Source: Enterococcus sp. 4G2_DIV0659 (GTDB lineage: Bacteria; Bacillota; Bacilli; Lactobacillales; Enterococcaceae). From it: a stretch of 64,000 nucleotides of DNA. Under the pieces are notes generated by a model, which worked only from the letters and a program-made list of their open reading frames with translations, was not told the origin of the DNA and searched no databases. The translations under genes and the position numbers were made by a program. Position 1 is the first letter of the stretch. Every line of letters starts with the position of its first letter. The stretch is taken from positions 2,081,001-2,145,000 of the forward strand of contig NZ_NGLE02000001.1 in the NCBI RefSeq assembly GCF_002140715.2, in the 5' to 3' direction. This document shows positions 26,816 through 36,321 of the stretch, in pieces.

Positions 26816-27760
26816 ATGGAAAAGACAAAACAGAAAAAAATTGCTCTTGGGTCATTAGGACCGTTACTTGCATTAGTCGTATTAGTGATTGTCGTAACGG
26901 TGTTAAATCCTAGTTTTATTGCGACGAATAATTTGCTGAATTTACTACGTCAAGTATCCATCAATGCGTTGATTGCTTTTGGAATGAGTTTTGTTATTCT
27001 CACTGGCGGTATTGATCTTTCGGTCGGTTCTACATTAGCGTTATCAGGTGCGTTGACGGCAGGATTGATTGCCAGCGGAGTATCACCGGTTCTTGCAATG
27101 CTTTTCGGTGTGGTTTTGGGTGCATTTCTTGGCATGATAAATGGTTTGTTGATTACCAAAGGGAAAATGGCACCGTTTATCGCAACGCTTGCCACTATGA
27201 CGATTTATCGTGGGGCGACGTTGGTTTATACAGATGGGAACCCAATTACTGGAATCGGCAAAAGTTTTATTTTTCAATTTATGGGTAAGGGTTATTTATT
27301 TGGTATTCCATTTCCAATTATTGTTATGTTGCTATTTTTCGTATTCCTTTATACCTTGCTTCATAAAACAGCTTTCGGTAAAAAAACATACGCTGTAGGA
27401 GGGAATCTTAAAGCGGCTGAAATTGCTGGGGTCAAAACAGACAAAATTCAAATCATCATCTACACGATCTCAGGATTGATGGCTTCCATCTCAGGAATTA
27501 TTCTAACTTCAAGACTAAATTCAGCGCAACCAACGGCAGGACAAGCCTATGAAATGGATGCTATTGCAGCGGTTGTGTTAGGCGGAACGAGTTTATCTGG
27601 AGGAAAAGGACGATTGTTTGGGACCTTGATTGGGGCGCTGATTATAGGCACGATTAACAATGGCTTGAATTTATTAGGCGTATCTAGTTTTTATCAACAA
27701 ATCGTTAAAGGCTTAGTTATTATCATTGCGGTATTGTTAGACCGCAAACAAAATAAATAA
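26816..27760 (+). CDS. rbsC: Ribose ABC transporter permease
   Basis: A 314-residue membrane protein of the CUT2 permease family with about eight to ten hydrophobic segments. Family blocks include ILTGGIDLSVGS (about 62-73), GMINGLLITKGKMAPFIATL and AVVLGGTSLSGGKGRLFGTL. It forms the channel driven by RbsA. AGGAGG within the end of rbsA serves as its ribosome site, and rbsB starts 20 bp after it. Confidence 0.96.
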   Translation: MEKTKQKKIALGSLGPLLALVVLVIVVTVLNPSFIATNNLLNLLRQVSINALIAFGMSFVILTGGIDLSVGSTLALSGALTAGLIASGVSPVLAMLFGVVLGAFLGMINGLLITKGKMAPFIATLATMTIYRGATLVYTDGNPITGIGKSFIFQFMGKGYLFGIPFPIIVMLLFFVFLYTLLHKTAFGKKTYAVGGNLKAAEIAGVKTDKIQIIIYTISGLMASISGIILTSRLNSAQPTAGQAYEMDAIAAVVLGGTSLSGGKGRLFGTLIGALIIGTINNGLNLLGVSSFYQQIVKGLVIIIAVLLDRKQNK

Positions 27761-27780
27761 AGATGAAGGAGAATCGCACA

Positions 27781-28713
27781 ATGAAAAAACTAGTATTATC
27801 AATGGTGGCGGCAGGGTTACTTTTATCAGGATGTGGCGCAGCAACATTAGGAGAAAATGATACGCAAACAGACAAAAAAACAGAAGAGAAAAAAGCAGCA
27901 GATTTAAAAGTAGGGGTAAGTATTTCTACCTTAAATAATCCATTCTTTGTTTCTGTAAAAGATGGGATTCAAACCTTAGCAGATGAAAATAAAACAAAAA
28001 CGATCATATCCGATGCACAAAATGATGCCTCAAAACAAAGCAATGATATTGATGATCTGATTCAACAAAAAGTAGATGTTATCTTAGTCAATCCAGTTGA
28101 TTCTTCAGCAATCCAACCTGCTGTTGAAGCAGCCAATGAAGCGAATATCCCTGTCATTGCGTTAGATAGAAGTTCTGATGGTGGGGAAATCTTAACACTA
28201 GTTGCTTCTGATAATGTAAAAGGTGGGGAAATGGCAGCTAATTTTATCAAAGAAAAAGTAGGGAAAGACGCAAAAGTGGCACAATTAGAAGGAACACCAG
28301 GTGCTTCAGCGACAAGAGAGCGTGGAAAAGGCTTCGAATCAATTGCTAAAAAAGACTTGAAAGTCGTTCAAAGCCAATCTGCTGACTTTGACCGTGCTAA
28401 AGGATTAACGGTTATGGAAAATATCTTGCAATCAAGTTCAGATATAAAAGCGGTTTTTGCTCAAAATGATGAAATGGCTCTAGGAGCAGTAGAAGCTTTA
28501 AAATCAGCAGGTAAAAAAGATGTTTTAGTGGTTGGGTTTGATGGAAATGAAGATGGCTTGAAAGCTGTAAAAGCAGGAACCTTAGCTGCAACAGTGGCTC
28601 AACAACCTGTGGAAATGGGTAAACTTGCTTTACAAGCAGCCTATGATCATTTTGAAGGGAAGAAAGTGGAGAGTAAAATTGATTCGCCGTTGGAATTAGT
28701 GGAAGCAAAATAG
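27781..28713 (+). CDS. rbsB: Ribose-binding lipoprotein of the ABC transporter
   Basis: A 310-residue extracellular solute-binding protein, lipid-anchored at the cysteine of LLLSGCGAA. The mature part is a periplasmic-binding fold for pentoses: VGVSISTLNNPFFVSVKDG near residue 46 and the VNPVDSSA, ALDRSSDGG and FAQNDEMALGA blocks. The ATG at 27781 is preceded by AAGGAG at 9 bp; a start 18 bp upstream would lie on that ribosome site. It is the last gene of the rbs operon. Confidence 0.95.
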   Translation: MKKLVLSMVAAGLLLSGCGAATLGENDTQTDKKTEEKKAADLKVGVSISTLNNPFFVSVKDGIQTLADENKTKTIISDAQNDASKQSNDIDDLIQQKVDVILVNPVDSSAIQPAVEAANEANIPVIALDRSSDGGEILTLVASDNVKGGEMAANFIKEKVGKDAKVAQLEGTPGASATRERGKGFESIAKKDLKVVQSQSADFDRAKGLTVMENILQSSSDIKAVFAQNDEMALGAVEALKSAGKKDVLVVGFDGNEDGLKAVKAGTLAATVAQQPVEMGKLALQAAYDHFEGKKVESKIDSPLELVEAK

Positions 28714-28774
28714 ACTGATGCAGTGAAGTGAGAATTTTTTTTATGGAAATGCCTCCTAAAGCTTGAATAAATGG

Positions 28775-28899
28775 AGGTTGAGATAAAAGTCGATTAGGTT
28801 CGAGCTAGTGGAGTAAAAAATCGAACAATACACTTCTTGTATTGCTCGATTTTTGCGAAATTGCCGAAGAACCTGCCTTTTGTCTACCGTTTATTAGGA
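28775..28899. repeat. Dispersed intergenic element, copy 2
   Basis: It shares borders with 4467-4603: AGGTTG, then TTAGGTTCGAGC on the left, and GAACCTGC, then CTACCGTTTATTAGGA on the right. A hairpin occupies the centre. The right border motif ACCGTTTAT also appears before the terminator at 58285, and a related left border opens the terminator at 34414. Confidence 0.6.
28815..28854 (+). terminator. Terminator inside the repeat, after rbsB
   Basis: ATCGAACAATACA pairs with TGTATTGCTCGAT (one mismatch) around CTTCT, followed by TTTT. It is the first strong hairpin after rbsB. Confidence 0.75.
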
Positions 28900-28902
28900 T
28901 TT

Positions 28903-28950
28903 AGAGTGTGAAACAAAACTGATTTTTAGTTTTGTTCCACACTCTTTATT
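28903..28950. terminator. Bidirectional terminator between rbsB and the third Mga-like gene
   Basis: AGAGTGTGAAACAAAACT at 28903-28920 pairs with the inverse copy at 28928-28945, with one mismatch, with T or A runs on both flanks. It lies at the 3' ends of both convergent genes. Confidence 0.8.
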
Positions 28951-28951
28951 T

Positions 28952-30391
28952 TTACTCTTTAACAAGCTGCAATAAATGGGTATAAATAGCCTTCCACGTT
29001 CCTTGTTCATTAAAGTTTTCTACAAGCAAAAAGGTCGTGTTTTTCCTTTCGATGGGTGCTACATAATTGGCGATGATCACGTCGGCGATTGTATCATCTG
29101 TTGTAAAAACAAAGGTTTCAGGATTTAGAATTTTCATCAGTTTTCTTTTTAATGCTAATTCGGCAACGATATTTCCGCCGAAGTCAATATAGATCATCAC
29201 TTTTTGTTGATGTTCACCTAAGACGATCAAGTATAGGGTATCAATCAAGACTTGTTTATTTTCTTCTTTTTTAGTCCAAGGTGTTGTTGGCTGAAAGTGG
29301 TCGTAAAAATTGATTAGCTGGTCATACAGAGCAGCATGACTTTGGACGCTTTCAGTAGTCAACGCTTGAGAATAAAAAATATTCTTAAAGTCATGACCGA
29401 AAAACTCAATATAACTTAGATGAAGTGTCAAAATATAAAAACTTGCATAATAATTTTTATAAAATCGTGGCAAAGATTCCAATGAGAATTCTTCAAAAAC
29501 CGCATCCAGCATTTCTTTCGCCAAACTTGCCAAGTGAAAATCGGGCATATTTTCCAATTGTTCCCCAAAGTGAATCATTTCATCAAAAGTGTAGATTCTA
29601 GGAATAAAGATTCTGAGGAAGAATAATAGAAAAGGGTGATTAAGATCTTTTTCTTTATCTTCAAAAATAGTTGTCAAAGGAAACACAGCAGATGACTGAA
29701 TTTCAGCTAATAAACGATCTAGATCTGTTGGTGTATGTTCAAGAACATAGAAAAAAGAATTCAAACTATGCAGTTCTGAATAGGTCATTTGTTTGGCGTA
29801 GGGAGCTGTTTTTTCATTTGCAATACTTTTTTTGCGTTCTGTTTCTATTTCTGGATAAGGTGATTGGTAAAAGAATAAAAAACAAAAAACTAAAAAACGA
29901 AAAATAAAGATGTCCGCCGCTCGACCTTTAAGTACAACGCTCTTATTGGCCACAGTTAATTCTAGATTGAATTGTTGCAAAAAAGGATTAGCTTGCCGAA
30001 TGACGTAGTAAGTATGCGATTGAGAAAACAATAAGGTTTGTGCAATATCAGTGATTGGTAATTCTTCCTCATGTAAAAAAAGATAAGTAAGTTGGAACAT
30101 GGCAGAAGAATTTAAATAATGTTGAATCAATTCATAAATTAATAAAGATGGATGATACTCATTGGTTGTATCTTCGACTAGGTATTTATTATCTTTATAT
30201 CCAATGACTACAGGTATTTGATAGACAGCTAAATCTCTATTTAATTGTAAGATGAAATGGTAGAGACGATTTTTTGATAAAGACAACTGCGTTTGAAGCA
30301 GATCTGCTTCAATCATCGAGCTATTTACAATTTTAGTAAATAAATTTAATTTTATTTGCTCATTTTTTTTGATTAGTTGCGTCATTAACAT
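28952..30391 (-). CDS. Mga-like transcriptional regulator of WxL locus 2
   Basis: A 479-residue Mga/AtxA-type regulator. The N-terminal wHTH is around 15-60 (IEADLLQTQLSLSKNRLYHF) and a second HTH around 110-133 (LPITDIAQTLLFSQSHTYYV). PRD-like helices follow, and a C-terminal EIIB-like segment holds MIYIDFGGNIVAEL. The start at 30391 is supported by AAAGGAGAG 6 bp upstream; an open frame continues 50 codons further through a hydrophobic stretch but has no ribosome site and runs into the divergent promoter. Divergent from the WxL locus at 30559, it is likely that locus's activator. Confidence 0.85.
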   Translation of the reverse strand: MLMTQLIKKNEQIKLNLFTKIVNSSMIEADLLQTQLSLSKNRLYHFILQLNRDLAVYQIPVVIGYKDNKYLVEDTTNEYHPSLLIYELIQHYLNSSAMFQLTYLFLHEEELPITDIAQTLLFSQSHTYYVIRQANPFLQQFNLELTVANKSVVLKGRAADIFIFRFLVFCFLFFYQSPYPEIETERKKSIANEKTAPYAKQMTYSELHSLNSFFYVLEHTPTDLDRLLAEIQSSAVFPLTTIFEDKEKDLNHPFLLFFLRIFIPRIYTFDEMIHFGEQLENMPDFHLASLAKEMLDAVFEEFSLESLPRFYKNYYASFYILTLHLSYIEFFGHDFKNIFYSQALTTESVQSHAALYDQLINFYDHFQPTTPWTKKEENKQVLIDTLYLIVLGEHQQKVMIYIDFGGNIVAELALKRKLMKILNPETFVFTTDDTIADVIIANYVAPIERKNTTFLLVENFNEQGTWKAIYTHLLQLVKE

Positions 30392-30415
30392 AACAATCTC
30401 TCCTTTATATTGGTT

Positions 30416-30421
30416 ATTATA
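30416..30421 (-). promoter_or_regulatory. Possible -10 box of the third Mga-like gene
   Basis: Minus-strand TATAAT lies 25 bp before the ATG. The -35 position reads poorly, which suits an activator-dependent or self-regulated promoter. Confidence 0.35.
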
Positions 30422-30488
30422 AACGGAAACGAAGATTATTGATATTAAAAAAATAAAAAAAAGCAAAAAAACATAATACGAGAATATC

Positions 30489-30517
30489 TTGAACTTAGGA
30501 GTGGATTCTTTTATATT
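30489..30517 (+). promoter_or_regulatory. Promoter of WxL locus 2
   Basis: TTGAAC at 30489-30494 and TATATT at 30512-30517 are separated by exactly 17 bp, 42 bp before the GTG start. Confidence 0.6.
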
Positions 30518-30558
30518 TTGTATACAGAAAAATTTTGGCAAAAATAAGAGGTGATTCA

Positions 30559-33500
30559 GTGAGAGTGATCCAACGATTCAATGTCTGGATGGTTATTATT
30601 TTTTTAGTCGTCAGTCCCTTCTGTCAAAGTACGATGAGCGTGTTCGCTGAGACATTAAGTGAACAAGAGCAAGTAACAGATTTAACTATACATAACAATG
30701 AACAAGGACAAGCAGAGGTCACATTACCTCAAGTTATTCCTGGACAAGAAATAACCGTTACGTCCGATACACCGATCGATACGTTAGCCTTAGAAAATAA
30801 ACAAACGATTTTAAATTTACATAGTAATGAAGAAAAAAGCAGCGTCTCATTTATCTACCAAGGGACAGAACCGTTTCAATTATATTTTGAAGTGGATCAA
30901 GTAAAAGAACAAGAGATTAAAGTTGAACAAAATGAACGAGTAAAGACGTATCGTTTACACATGGACGAAGAAGTGACCGAAATCTCTTCAACCGCAACAA
31001 GTAGTGAAATAGAAGAGATTACTCAAACAAGCTCAGAAGATGTTTCAACAAGCGAAACAACACAAACAACAGAATCAGAATCAAACGAACAGTCAAAAAG
31101 CGATACCAGTGTTGAACTTGAGACAAGTACGACTACGACAGAACCTGAACCCAAAGCAGAGGTGCGATCAAGTGAGTTAATGAGTGAAATTGCCGCCGAT
31201 CGAAATTCTGGATGGCAAGTTCAGCTTAATAAGCAAACCCTATTGTCAGCGGCTATCCCATCAGGAAATCAACTTTCTTATGGATTTGCGACAGAACAAG
31301 ATTTGTTTTTAACCAACGTTTTCTTAACAGACACAAATGGTCAACGAGTGGATTATCGGAATGAAAGAAATTCTGGCAACGGCAGAGGAATCCGTTTCTA
31401 TTCATTTGAGAAAACGGGTGAATACACGCCTGTTGAGAAAGTAGCCTTAACCGCAGTAGCAGTCAATGGCAACCAAATCAGAGGCTATGGAGAATTCACG
31501 ATCGATCACAACTTGGTCTATTCTTACAAAGTCGTCGTACGTGTGACCTTGAGTGTCGAGGATCAAACAGGCGATGTCCAAAAACAAATTGAAATCAAAC
31601 GAGTAGACAAACCATTATTAGGTGATCCGCAACCAATGAATGTTGGATTTTCAGAAATTGTTGATACCAAATTAAATGGTAGAGAGAGCGCAGATGTTTC
31701 TTATATAGGAAATGGACGTGGGCTGTTTATCGAAAACAATCCATATAATGTCATGTTTGATGTTTCTGAAGAAAAAAATGGCGGTACGCGACCAAATAAA
31801 TGGGGAGCCGGTAAAGGCACCTATTTAGATTTAAGTATTGGTATCCATTGGTTGTATCGTGATGCTGAACCAGGTGATTTTTTCAAAAGCCGATCAATTA
31901 TTAGTAGTGAAGTTCACGGTTTAGAAGATAAAAACGGACAACCAGGTGAACTCGTCGATCATTATTCCGATGCAGCACTGGCAATGATGTGGGATAAACA
32001 AAAGGTCAAGCCGCAGGGGACGCGGATTATGTCTTACACGCTTCACTTGGACGAGGTAAGTAAGCCTAAGGTTAAATTACAATCGGACATCCCAGCTAGT
32101 TTGCTTGAAGGGAAAAACTTAGAGCAGATAACGGGTACGGTGGAATCTGATAGACGTAACAATATTCGATTATTGTATGCCATAGACAATGGAGCGTACA
32201 CCACTGCAAAAGAGATTGCCAATTCCAATGTGGGAGAAAAACATGAGTGGTCAATTGACAACATCGATTTAACTGCCTATAAAGCAGGAAAACACACTCT
32301 GACTTTTCTTGCACAAGATAGTGAAGGCAATCTATCGGAGAAAGTCACACGCACATTCCGAATCATTTCTAAAGATACAAAGTATGTGTTTGACTCAACT
32401 GTTACCAATACAAATGGCTTGTTGTCGAAAGTCCATCCTGGCGATCGCTTACACTATGAAATTTATTTAGAAAACAGAGGGAAAAATATTTACTTCCGTT
32501 GGAAAAATGACTTTTCTAAGTATTTAGCACTAGATGAAAAATCCATTCATATTGAAAATAAACGTGATCCAAAACCAGATGTTCAAATAAAAGAACAAAC
32601 AATGACCTATGATGGTGCCATGGCATTAAATGAAGTAATTACCTTTAGCTTTGATGCGATTGTTAAAGAAGAAAGTTTAGGTGTGAAATTAGCATCTATC
32701 GCAAATACTGCCAGTTTCTATGAAAAAGATAGTTATACGAAACCGTTAGTAAAAAGTGAAATTAGTTTAGCAAATGAAGGAACCGTCACTAACTTCCCCA
32801 AAGCTTATATAGACGGGCATATCACTAATCAAGAAATCAAAGAAGAAGATGAATTGATTTTTGAAGGAACAATTGGTAATTCAGCAATAGCCAAAGAAAT
32901 GGATTCTGGCGCATGGAAACAAGTACAATACATTTTTCCAGAAGAAGAAGGCCTAGAGCTTAAAGAGATTCAGGTGCTAGATAAAAATAATCAGCCCTTA
33001 CCTAGTGATCAAGTGGAATGTACAATTATTTCCGAAAATGATGAACAGCAGACAAAGAAAAATTACCAACGAGTGGCGATGGCTCGTTTTAAAAAGGACA
33101 TTTTGCCGCAAGAAGAATATCATATTCGAGTAAAGGCGATGGCTGCAAAAGACGCATCGAAATTAAACAATCCGATCATTGTTCATACTTCCGCGTTTGG
33201 TACAGACAAAACCGAAGAGGACATTGAAGCAGTCAAAGAAATTAAGTTGCCTAAGGTTCAGCCAAAAGCAATGTTGACGATCGCTGATGTGACAGGAGAA
33301 CTGGATTTTGGCGAAATGATTTTAAAGCGAGAAACCCAAAAGAAATATGCTGAAGATTTAAGTATCAAGATTCAAGATACACGTGAAGGTAGTAACTCGT
33401 GGTCATTGCATATTTCTGGTGAGATCAAAAATGCCTCTGGTGATCTATTGCCACTATTCTTTGAAAAAGATAAACAAAAACAGTCACTAGAAGCAGGAGT

Positions 33501-33639
33501 CGTCATTAGTCATAAGGGCATGAAAGAGTTAACCTTTGGCGAAAAAAGTGAACAACAAATTTATGCAGAACTTTCCCCAAATAAAAATAAAGGACATTAT
33601 CAAGGAACGATTTCTTGGAACTTGATGGACGTGCCTTAA
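30559..33639 (+). CDS. Large WxL-domain surface protein
   Basis: A 1026-residue secreted protein. The signal peptide ends near SVFAE (about residue 31). A Ser/Thr/Glu-rich stalk lies around 145-200 (long runs of SSE, TTE and TSS). The middle is a set of beta-rich domains of unknown family, including an Ig-like part around 525-605 and a DUF11-like adhesive repeat around 615-715 (LHYEIYLENRGKN). The last 150 residues are a WxL domain with NSWSLHIS and ISWNLMDVP. The GTG start has AGAGGTG 5 bp upstream; an upstream TTG at 30535 has none. It is probably an adhesin held non-covalently on the wall. It is first in WxL locus 2. Confidence 0.88.
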   Translation: MRVIQRFNVWMVIIFLVVSPFCQSTMSVFAETLSEQEQVTDLTIHNNEQGQAEVTLPQVIPGQEITVTSDTPIDTLALENKQTILNLHSNEEKSSVSFIYQGTEPFQLYFEVDQVKEQEIKVEQNERVKTYRLHMDEEVTEISSTATSSEIEEITQTSSEDVSTSETTQTTESESNEQSKSDTSVELETSTTTTEPEPKAEVRSSELMSEIAADRNSGWQVQLNKQTLLSAAIPSGNQLSYGFATEQDLFLTNVFLTDTNGQRVDYRNERNSGNGRGIRFYSFEKTGEYTPVEKVALTAVAVNGNQIRGYGEFTIDHNLVYSYKVVVRVTLSVEDQTGDVQKQIEIKRVDKPLLGDPQPMNVGFSEIVDTKLNGRESADVSYIGNGRGLFIENNPYNVMFDVSEEKNGGTRPNKWGAGKGTYLDLSIGIHWLYRDAEPGDFFKSRSIISSEVHGLEDKNGQPGELVDHYSDAALAMMWDKQKVKPQGTRIMSYTLHLDEVSKPKVKLQSDIPASLLEGKNLEQITGTVESDRRNNIRLLYAIDNGAYTTAKEIANSNVGEKHEWSIDNIDLTAYKAGKHTLTFLAQDSEGNLSEKVTRTFRIISKDTKYVFDSTVTNTNGLLSKVHPGDRLHYEIYLENRGKNIYFRWKNDFSKYLALDEKSIHIENKRDPKPDVQIKEQTMTYDGAMALNEVITFSFDAIVKEESLGVKLASIANTASFYEKDSYTKPLVKSEISLANEGTVTNFPKAYIDGHITNQEIKEEDELIFEGTIGNSAIAKEMDSGAWKQVQYIFPEEEGLELKEIQVLDKNNQPLPSDQVECTIISENDEQQTKKNYQRVAMARFKKDILPQEEYHIRVKAMAAKDASKLNNPIIVHTSAFGTDKTEEDIEAVKEIKLPKVQPKAMLTIADVTGELDFGEMILKRETQKKYAEDLSIKIQDTREGSNSWSLHISGEIKNASGDLLPLFFEKDKQKQSLEAGVVISHKGMKELTFGEKSEQQIYAELSPNKNKGHYQGTISWNLMDVP

Positions 33640-33737
33640 AAAGCAAGGATTCATTAGCAGCGTTTTAAGTAGATAGAACAAACAGTCTCTATCATTGAAA
33701 TAATTAAACAGTTAAACAAATTAGGAGGAATTTAATT

Positions 33738-34361
33738 ATGAAAACAAGTAAATTAACAGCAGGAATGATTTTATTAGCAGTAGGAAGCACTTTTGCAGTA
33801 TCAGCACACGCAGAAGACGCACCGTCAAAACAAGCAACAACACAAGCACAAGCGGCAGTTAAAGGTGGCGATCTGTATCTAACAGGTTTCACAAACAATG
33901 TGAATTTTGATTTTGACTTAAATGATGCAGTAACAACAAATGATCTTGGAAACACAGTCATCAATTCAACGATCAAATCAAAACCAATGGAAAATGAATC
34001 TGGAATCATTCAAGGTCAAGTTGTCGATTTATTAGGTTCTAACGAAAAATGGACCTTAAATGTAAAATTATCAGCATTTGTGAACAAAGAAAATAAAGAA
34101 CAAACATTAGCATCACCAGTAATCGAAGGAACAAAAATTTTCGGTCAAGAAGCACCTAGAGCAGCAGATTTAATCGCTATCGATCAAGTTGGAACAAACA
34201 TTGTTTCAGATGGTGAAACAACAGGATTAGGCGTAAATACAATCGGACTTTCTAATGCGATGATGACATTTGGTTATACAGATAACAAGAAAGTCGTTGC
34301 AGGAGACTATACAGGTGAAATCAACTGGAACTTAGTTGATGCTGAAACAGGTCAAGAATAA
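33738..34361 (+). CDS. Small WxL-domain cell-surface protein
   Basis: A 207-residue secreted protein with a signal peptide ending SAHAED (about residue 26). The remainder is a WxL domain with two motifs, EKWTLNVKLS near residue 101 and INWNLVDA near the C-terminus. TTAGGAGGAA stands before the ATG. It lies 98 bp after the large WxL gene, with no terminator between, and upstream of a DUF916/DUF3324 gene. Codon use is biased to A-ending codons, which suggests strong expression. Confidence 0.92.
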   Translation: MKTSKLTAGMILLAVGSTFAVSAHAEDAPSKQATTQAQAAVKGGDLYLTGFTNNVNFDFDLNDAVTTNDLGNTVINSTIKSKPMENESGIIQGQVVDLLGSNEKWTLNVKLSAFVNKENKEQTLASPVIEGTKIFGQEAPRAADLIAIDQVGTNIVSDGETTGLGVNTIGLSNAMMTFGYTDNKKVVAGDYTGEINWNLVDAETGQE

Positions 34362-34413
34362 AAATAAATATCAGACATAGTAACAATTAGCTGTCTAAGT
34401 AGATAGCGAAAAT

Positions 34414-34484
34414 AGGTTGAGACAGAAAGCGAATAAACGGCTATTCACTTGCTTGGTTGAAGTTACTCGTTTCTGTCCCAACCT
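34414..34484 (+). terminator. Terminator after the small WxL gene
   Basis: AGGTTGAGACAGAAA at 34414-34428 pairs with TTTCTGTCCCAACCT at 34470-34484, one mismatch, with a long loop. The left arm resembles the border of the dispersed intergenic elements. It may reduce transcription into the next gene, giving more WxL protein than DUF916 protein. Confidence 0.65.
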
Positions 34485-34535
34485 TATATGTACATAGATC
34501 ACACTTGGCAATAAGAAAAGAAGGGAATGGTCATC

Positions 34536-35561
34536 ATGAAAAAAATACTAGGACTTTTAAGTATTCTGTTTGTTTTTGGACTATTTAATGGACACACTGC
34601 TTTGGCTGAGGAAATGTCGTATTCTGTTCAAGCAATTTTGCCGGAAAATCAAAAGACTGATGTGAGTTATTTTCATTTAACAATGAAGCCATCACAAGAA
34701 CAAGAGCTGAAGTTAAAGCTTGTGAATTACGCAGATCGACCATCTACAATCGCAGTGACGCCAAGAAATGCATTTACCAATGACAATGGCATGATCGACT
34801 ATAGCCTAGATGATCCGATAATGGATAGAACAATGAAGTATCCATTTACTGAGTTGGTTTCAAAAAAACAAGTCGTTACATTGAAACCAAAAGAAGAAAA
34901 AGAAATCAGCTTTCAGTTGAAAATGGCAAGCGAATCTTTTGATGGCGACGTTTTAGGTGGATTTTTTGTGCAAGAAGTAGACGAAAATGAGACAACGGAT
35001 GCTTCAAATGAAGCAAAAAAAGAACAAAAAAGTGCGTCTGGCGTGCAGTTATCCAATCGTTTTTCTTACACAATCGGTGTGAAATTAAGTGAAACAGACC
35101 GTATCGTTAAACCAGAAATTAAACTGGCTGAAGCTAAAGCGGGATTAGCCAATGGTCGAACAGCTTTTCTAGCTACAATCCGAAATGTCCAAAGAGCTAC
35201 TTTAAAAAATGCAACAGTTGAAGGAAACATTTATCAAAAAGGCAAACTCGTTTATACAACAAAGAAAGAAAAATTAGCAATGGCTCCTTATTCTGTGTTC
35301 AATTACAATGTGTCATTGGATAATGAAGAAATTAAAGCGGGCGACTATACGATGAAATTAACTGTTTCTAGCGGTGAAGATAAATGGTCATTTACTAAAG
35401 AATTTAATGTAGATAAAAAAGAAGCTGAAAACATCAATGAGAAAGCTGTTGATGTGGTGAAACAACCAACCAATTATTGGCCTTGGATCGTAGGGGCAAT
35501 GAGTCTTGTTTTAGTTGGTTTAGTCGGATATATTCTTTACCAGAAAAAACGTCACGTTTAA
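34536..35561 (+). CDS. DUF916/DUF3324 membrane-anchored WxL-associated protein
   Basis: A 341-residue paralogue of the protein at 6224. A signal peptide ends near TALAEE (about 25). The DUF916 domain spans about 32-155, with PSQEQELKLKLVN and FDGDVLGGFFVQEV, and the DUF3324 domain about 170-290, with AFLATIRNVQ and APYSVFNYNV. The C-terminal membrane helix (about 311-333) is followed by QKKRHV. The ATG at 34536 is preferred, since AAGGG is 10 bp away; an ATG 9 bp earlier would abut that site. It anchors WxL proteins to the membrane and wall interface. Confidence 0.9.
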   Translation: MKKILGLLSILFVFGLFNGHTALAEEMSYSVQAILPENQKTDVSYFHLTMKPSQEQELKLKLVNYADRPSTIAVTPRNAFTNDNGMIDYSLDDPIMDRTMKYPFTELVSKKQVVTLKPKEEKEISFQLKMASESFDGDVLGGFFVQEVDENETTDASNEAKKEQKSASGVQLSNRFSYTIGVKLSETDRIVKPEIKLAEAKAGLANGRTAFLATIRNVQRATLKNATVEGNIYQKGKLVYTTKKEKLAMAPYSVFNYNVSLDNEEIKAGDYTMKLTVSSGEDKWSFTKEFNVDKKEAENINEKAVDVVKQPTNYWPWIVGAMSLVLVGLVGYILYQKKRHV

Positions 35562-35608
35562 TCGCGTTTAAATGAGGTCGGGATAGAATTGTCTAATCTC
35601 GAAAAATA

Positions 35609-35660
35609 AAAAGAACTTCACGAAAATTGCTCTTCAAATTTTTGTGAAGTTCTTTTTTAT
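35609..35660 (+). terminator. Terminator of WxL locus 2
   Basis: AAAGAACTTCACGAAAATT is matched by AAATTTTTGTGAAGTTCTT with small internal mismatches, followed by a T-rich run. It closes the WxL operon before the convergent lipoprotein gene. Confidence 0.8.
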
Positions 35661-35731
35661 TTTAGAAGGGATTGTTTCTGATTTCAGAGTTTATCTGGAA
35701 GCAACGTGAGTGTGGATCATTATATTCATAC

Positions 35732-36118
35732 CTAGTTCAAAAAACCACCATGAAGAATCGTCCAATTATCCTCTTCTCTCTCTAAAATCCAATAAAAATC
35801 TTTATACGTTGATACAGGAGATAAACTGCCAGAAAAAATGGTTGTTTTTATATCTGAATTTAAAACGATTAAGTCTGATTTTGACTTAGGTGAATATTCT
35901 TTAAGAACACTATCTGATGTATCTTGATCGAAAGTTAAGACGATTGGTTTTCCAACGGTGATAAATTCTTTATACTCTTTTTCTACGACAGACATGGCTT
36001 TTTCGATGTCTTCTTTTGAGTGCCTCTCTGATTTTCCTATTTTTTTGTCTATTGTAAAAGAGCAAGAGACTAAAAGTATAAGCATAAAAGGGATCATTAA
36101 CCATTTTAAATAATTCAT
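35732..36118 (-). CDS. Small putative lipoprotein
   Basis: A 128-residue protein with an N-terminal KW, hydrophobic core and lipobox LLVSC (lipidated near C19). The mature part has a lysine/glutamate-rich helix (about 28-55), then beta-strands ending DFYWILEREEDNWTILHGGFLN, which looks like a small extracellular alpha/beta domain. I do not recognise a specific family. It stands alone between WxL locus 2 and the sugar transporter operon, which it diverges from. Confidence 0.75.
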   Translation of the reverse strand: MNYLKWLMIPFMLILLVSCSFTIDKKIGKSERHSKEDIEKAMSVVEKEYKEFITVGKPIVLTFDQDTSDSVLKEYSPKSKSDLIVLNSDIKTTIFSGSLSPVSTYKDFYWILEREEDNWTILHGGFLN

Positions 36119-36321
36119 AGATTAGCTCCTTAATTCAAGTAGCGACTGTATTTTTATTTAATATGAAGGTGGCTAAGAAAAATACTATCAAAGCTCTTCT
36201 TGCTTTGCAAACGCTTATTTTATTTTCTTGCTAAATGACCATAATTAAGTTGAAAAAAGAGGTTTAGAAAAGTGTTACTGATTACCAGAATTTATTTTAT
36301 TTAAGATCACTTTATCGAAAC

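Noticed and set aside
30392..30541. 50-residue hydrophobic extension of the Mga-like protein, as a membrane-bound regulator
   Set aside because: No ribosome site, overlap with the divergent promoter, and the ATG at 30391 has AAAGGAGAG in place.
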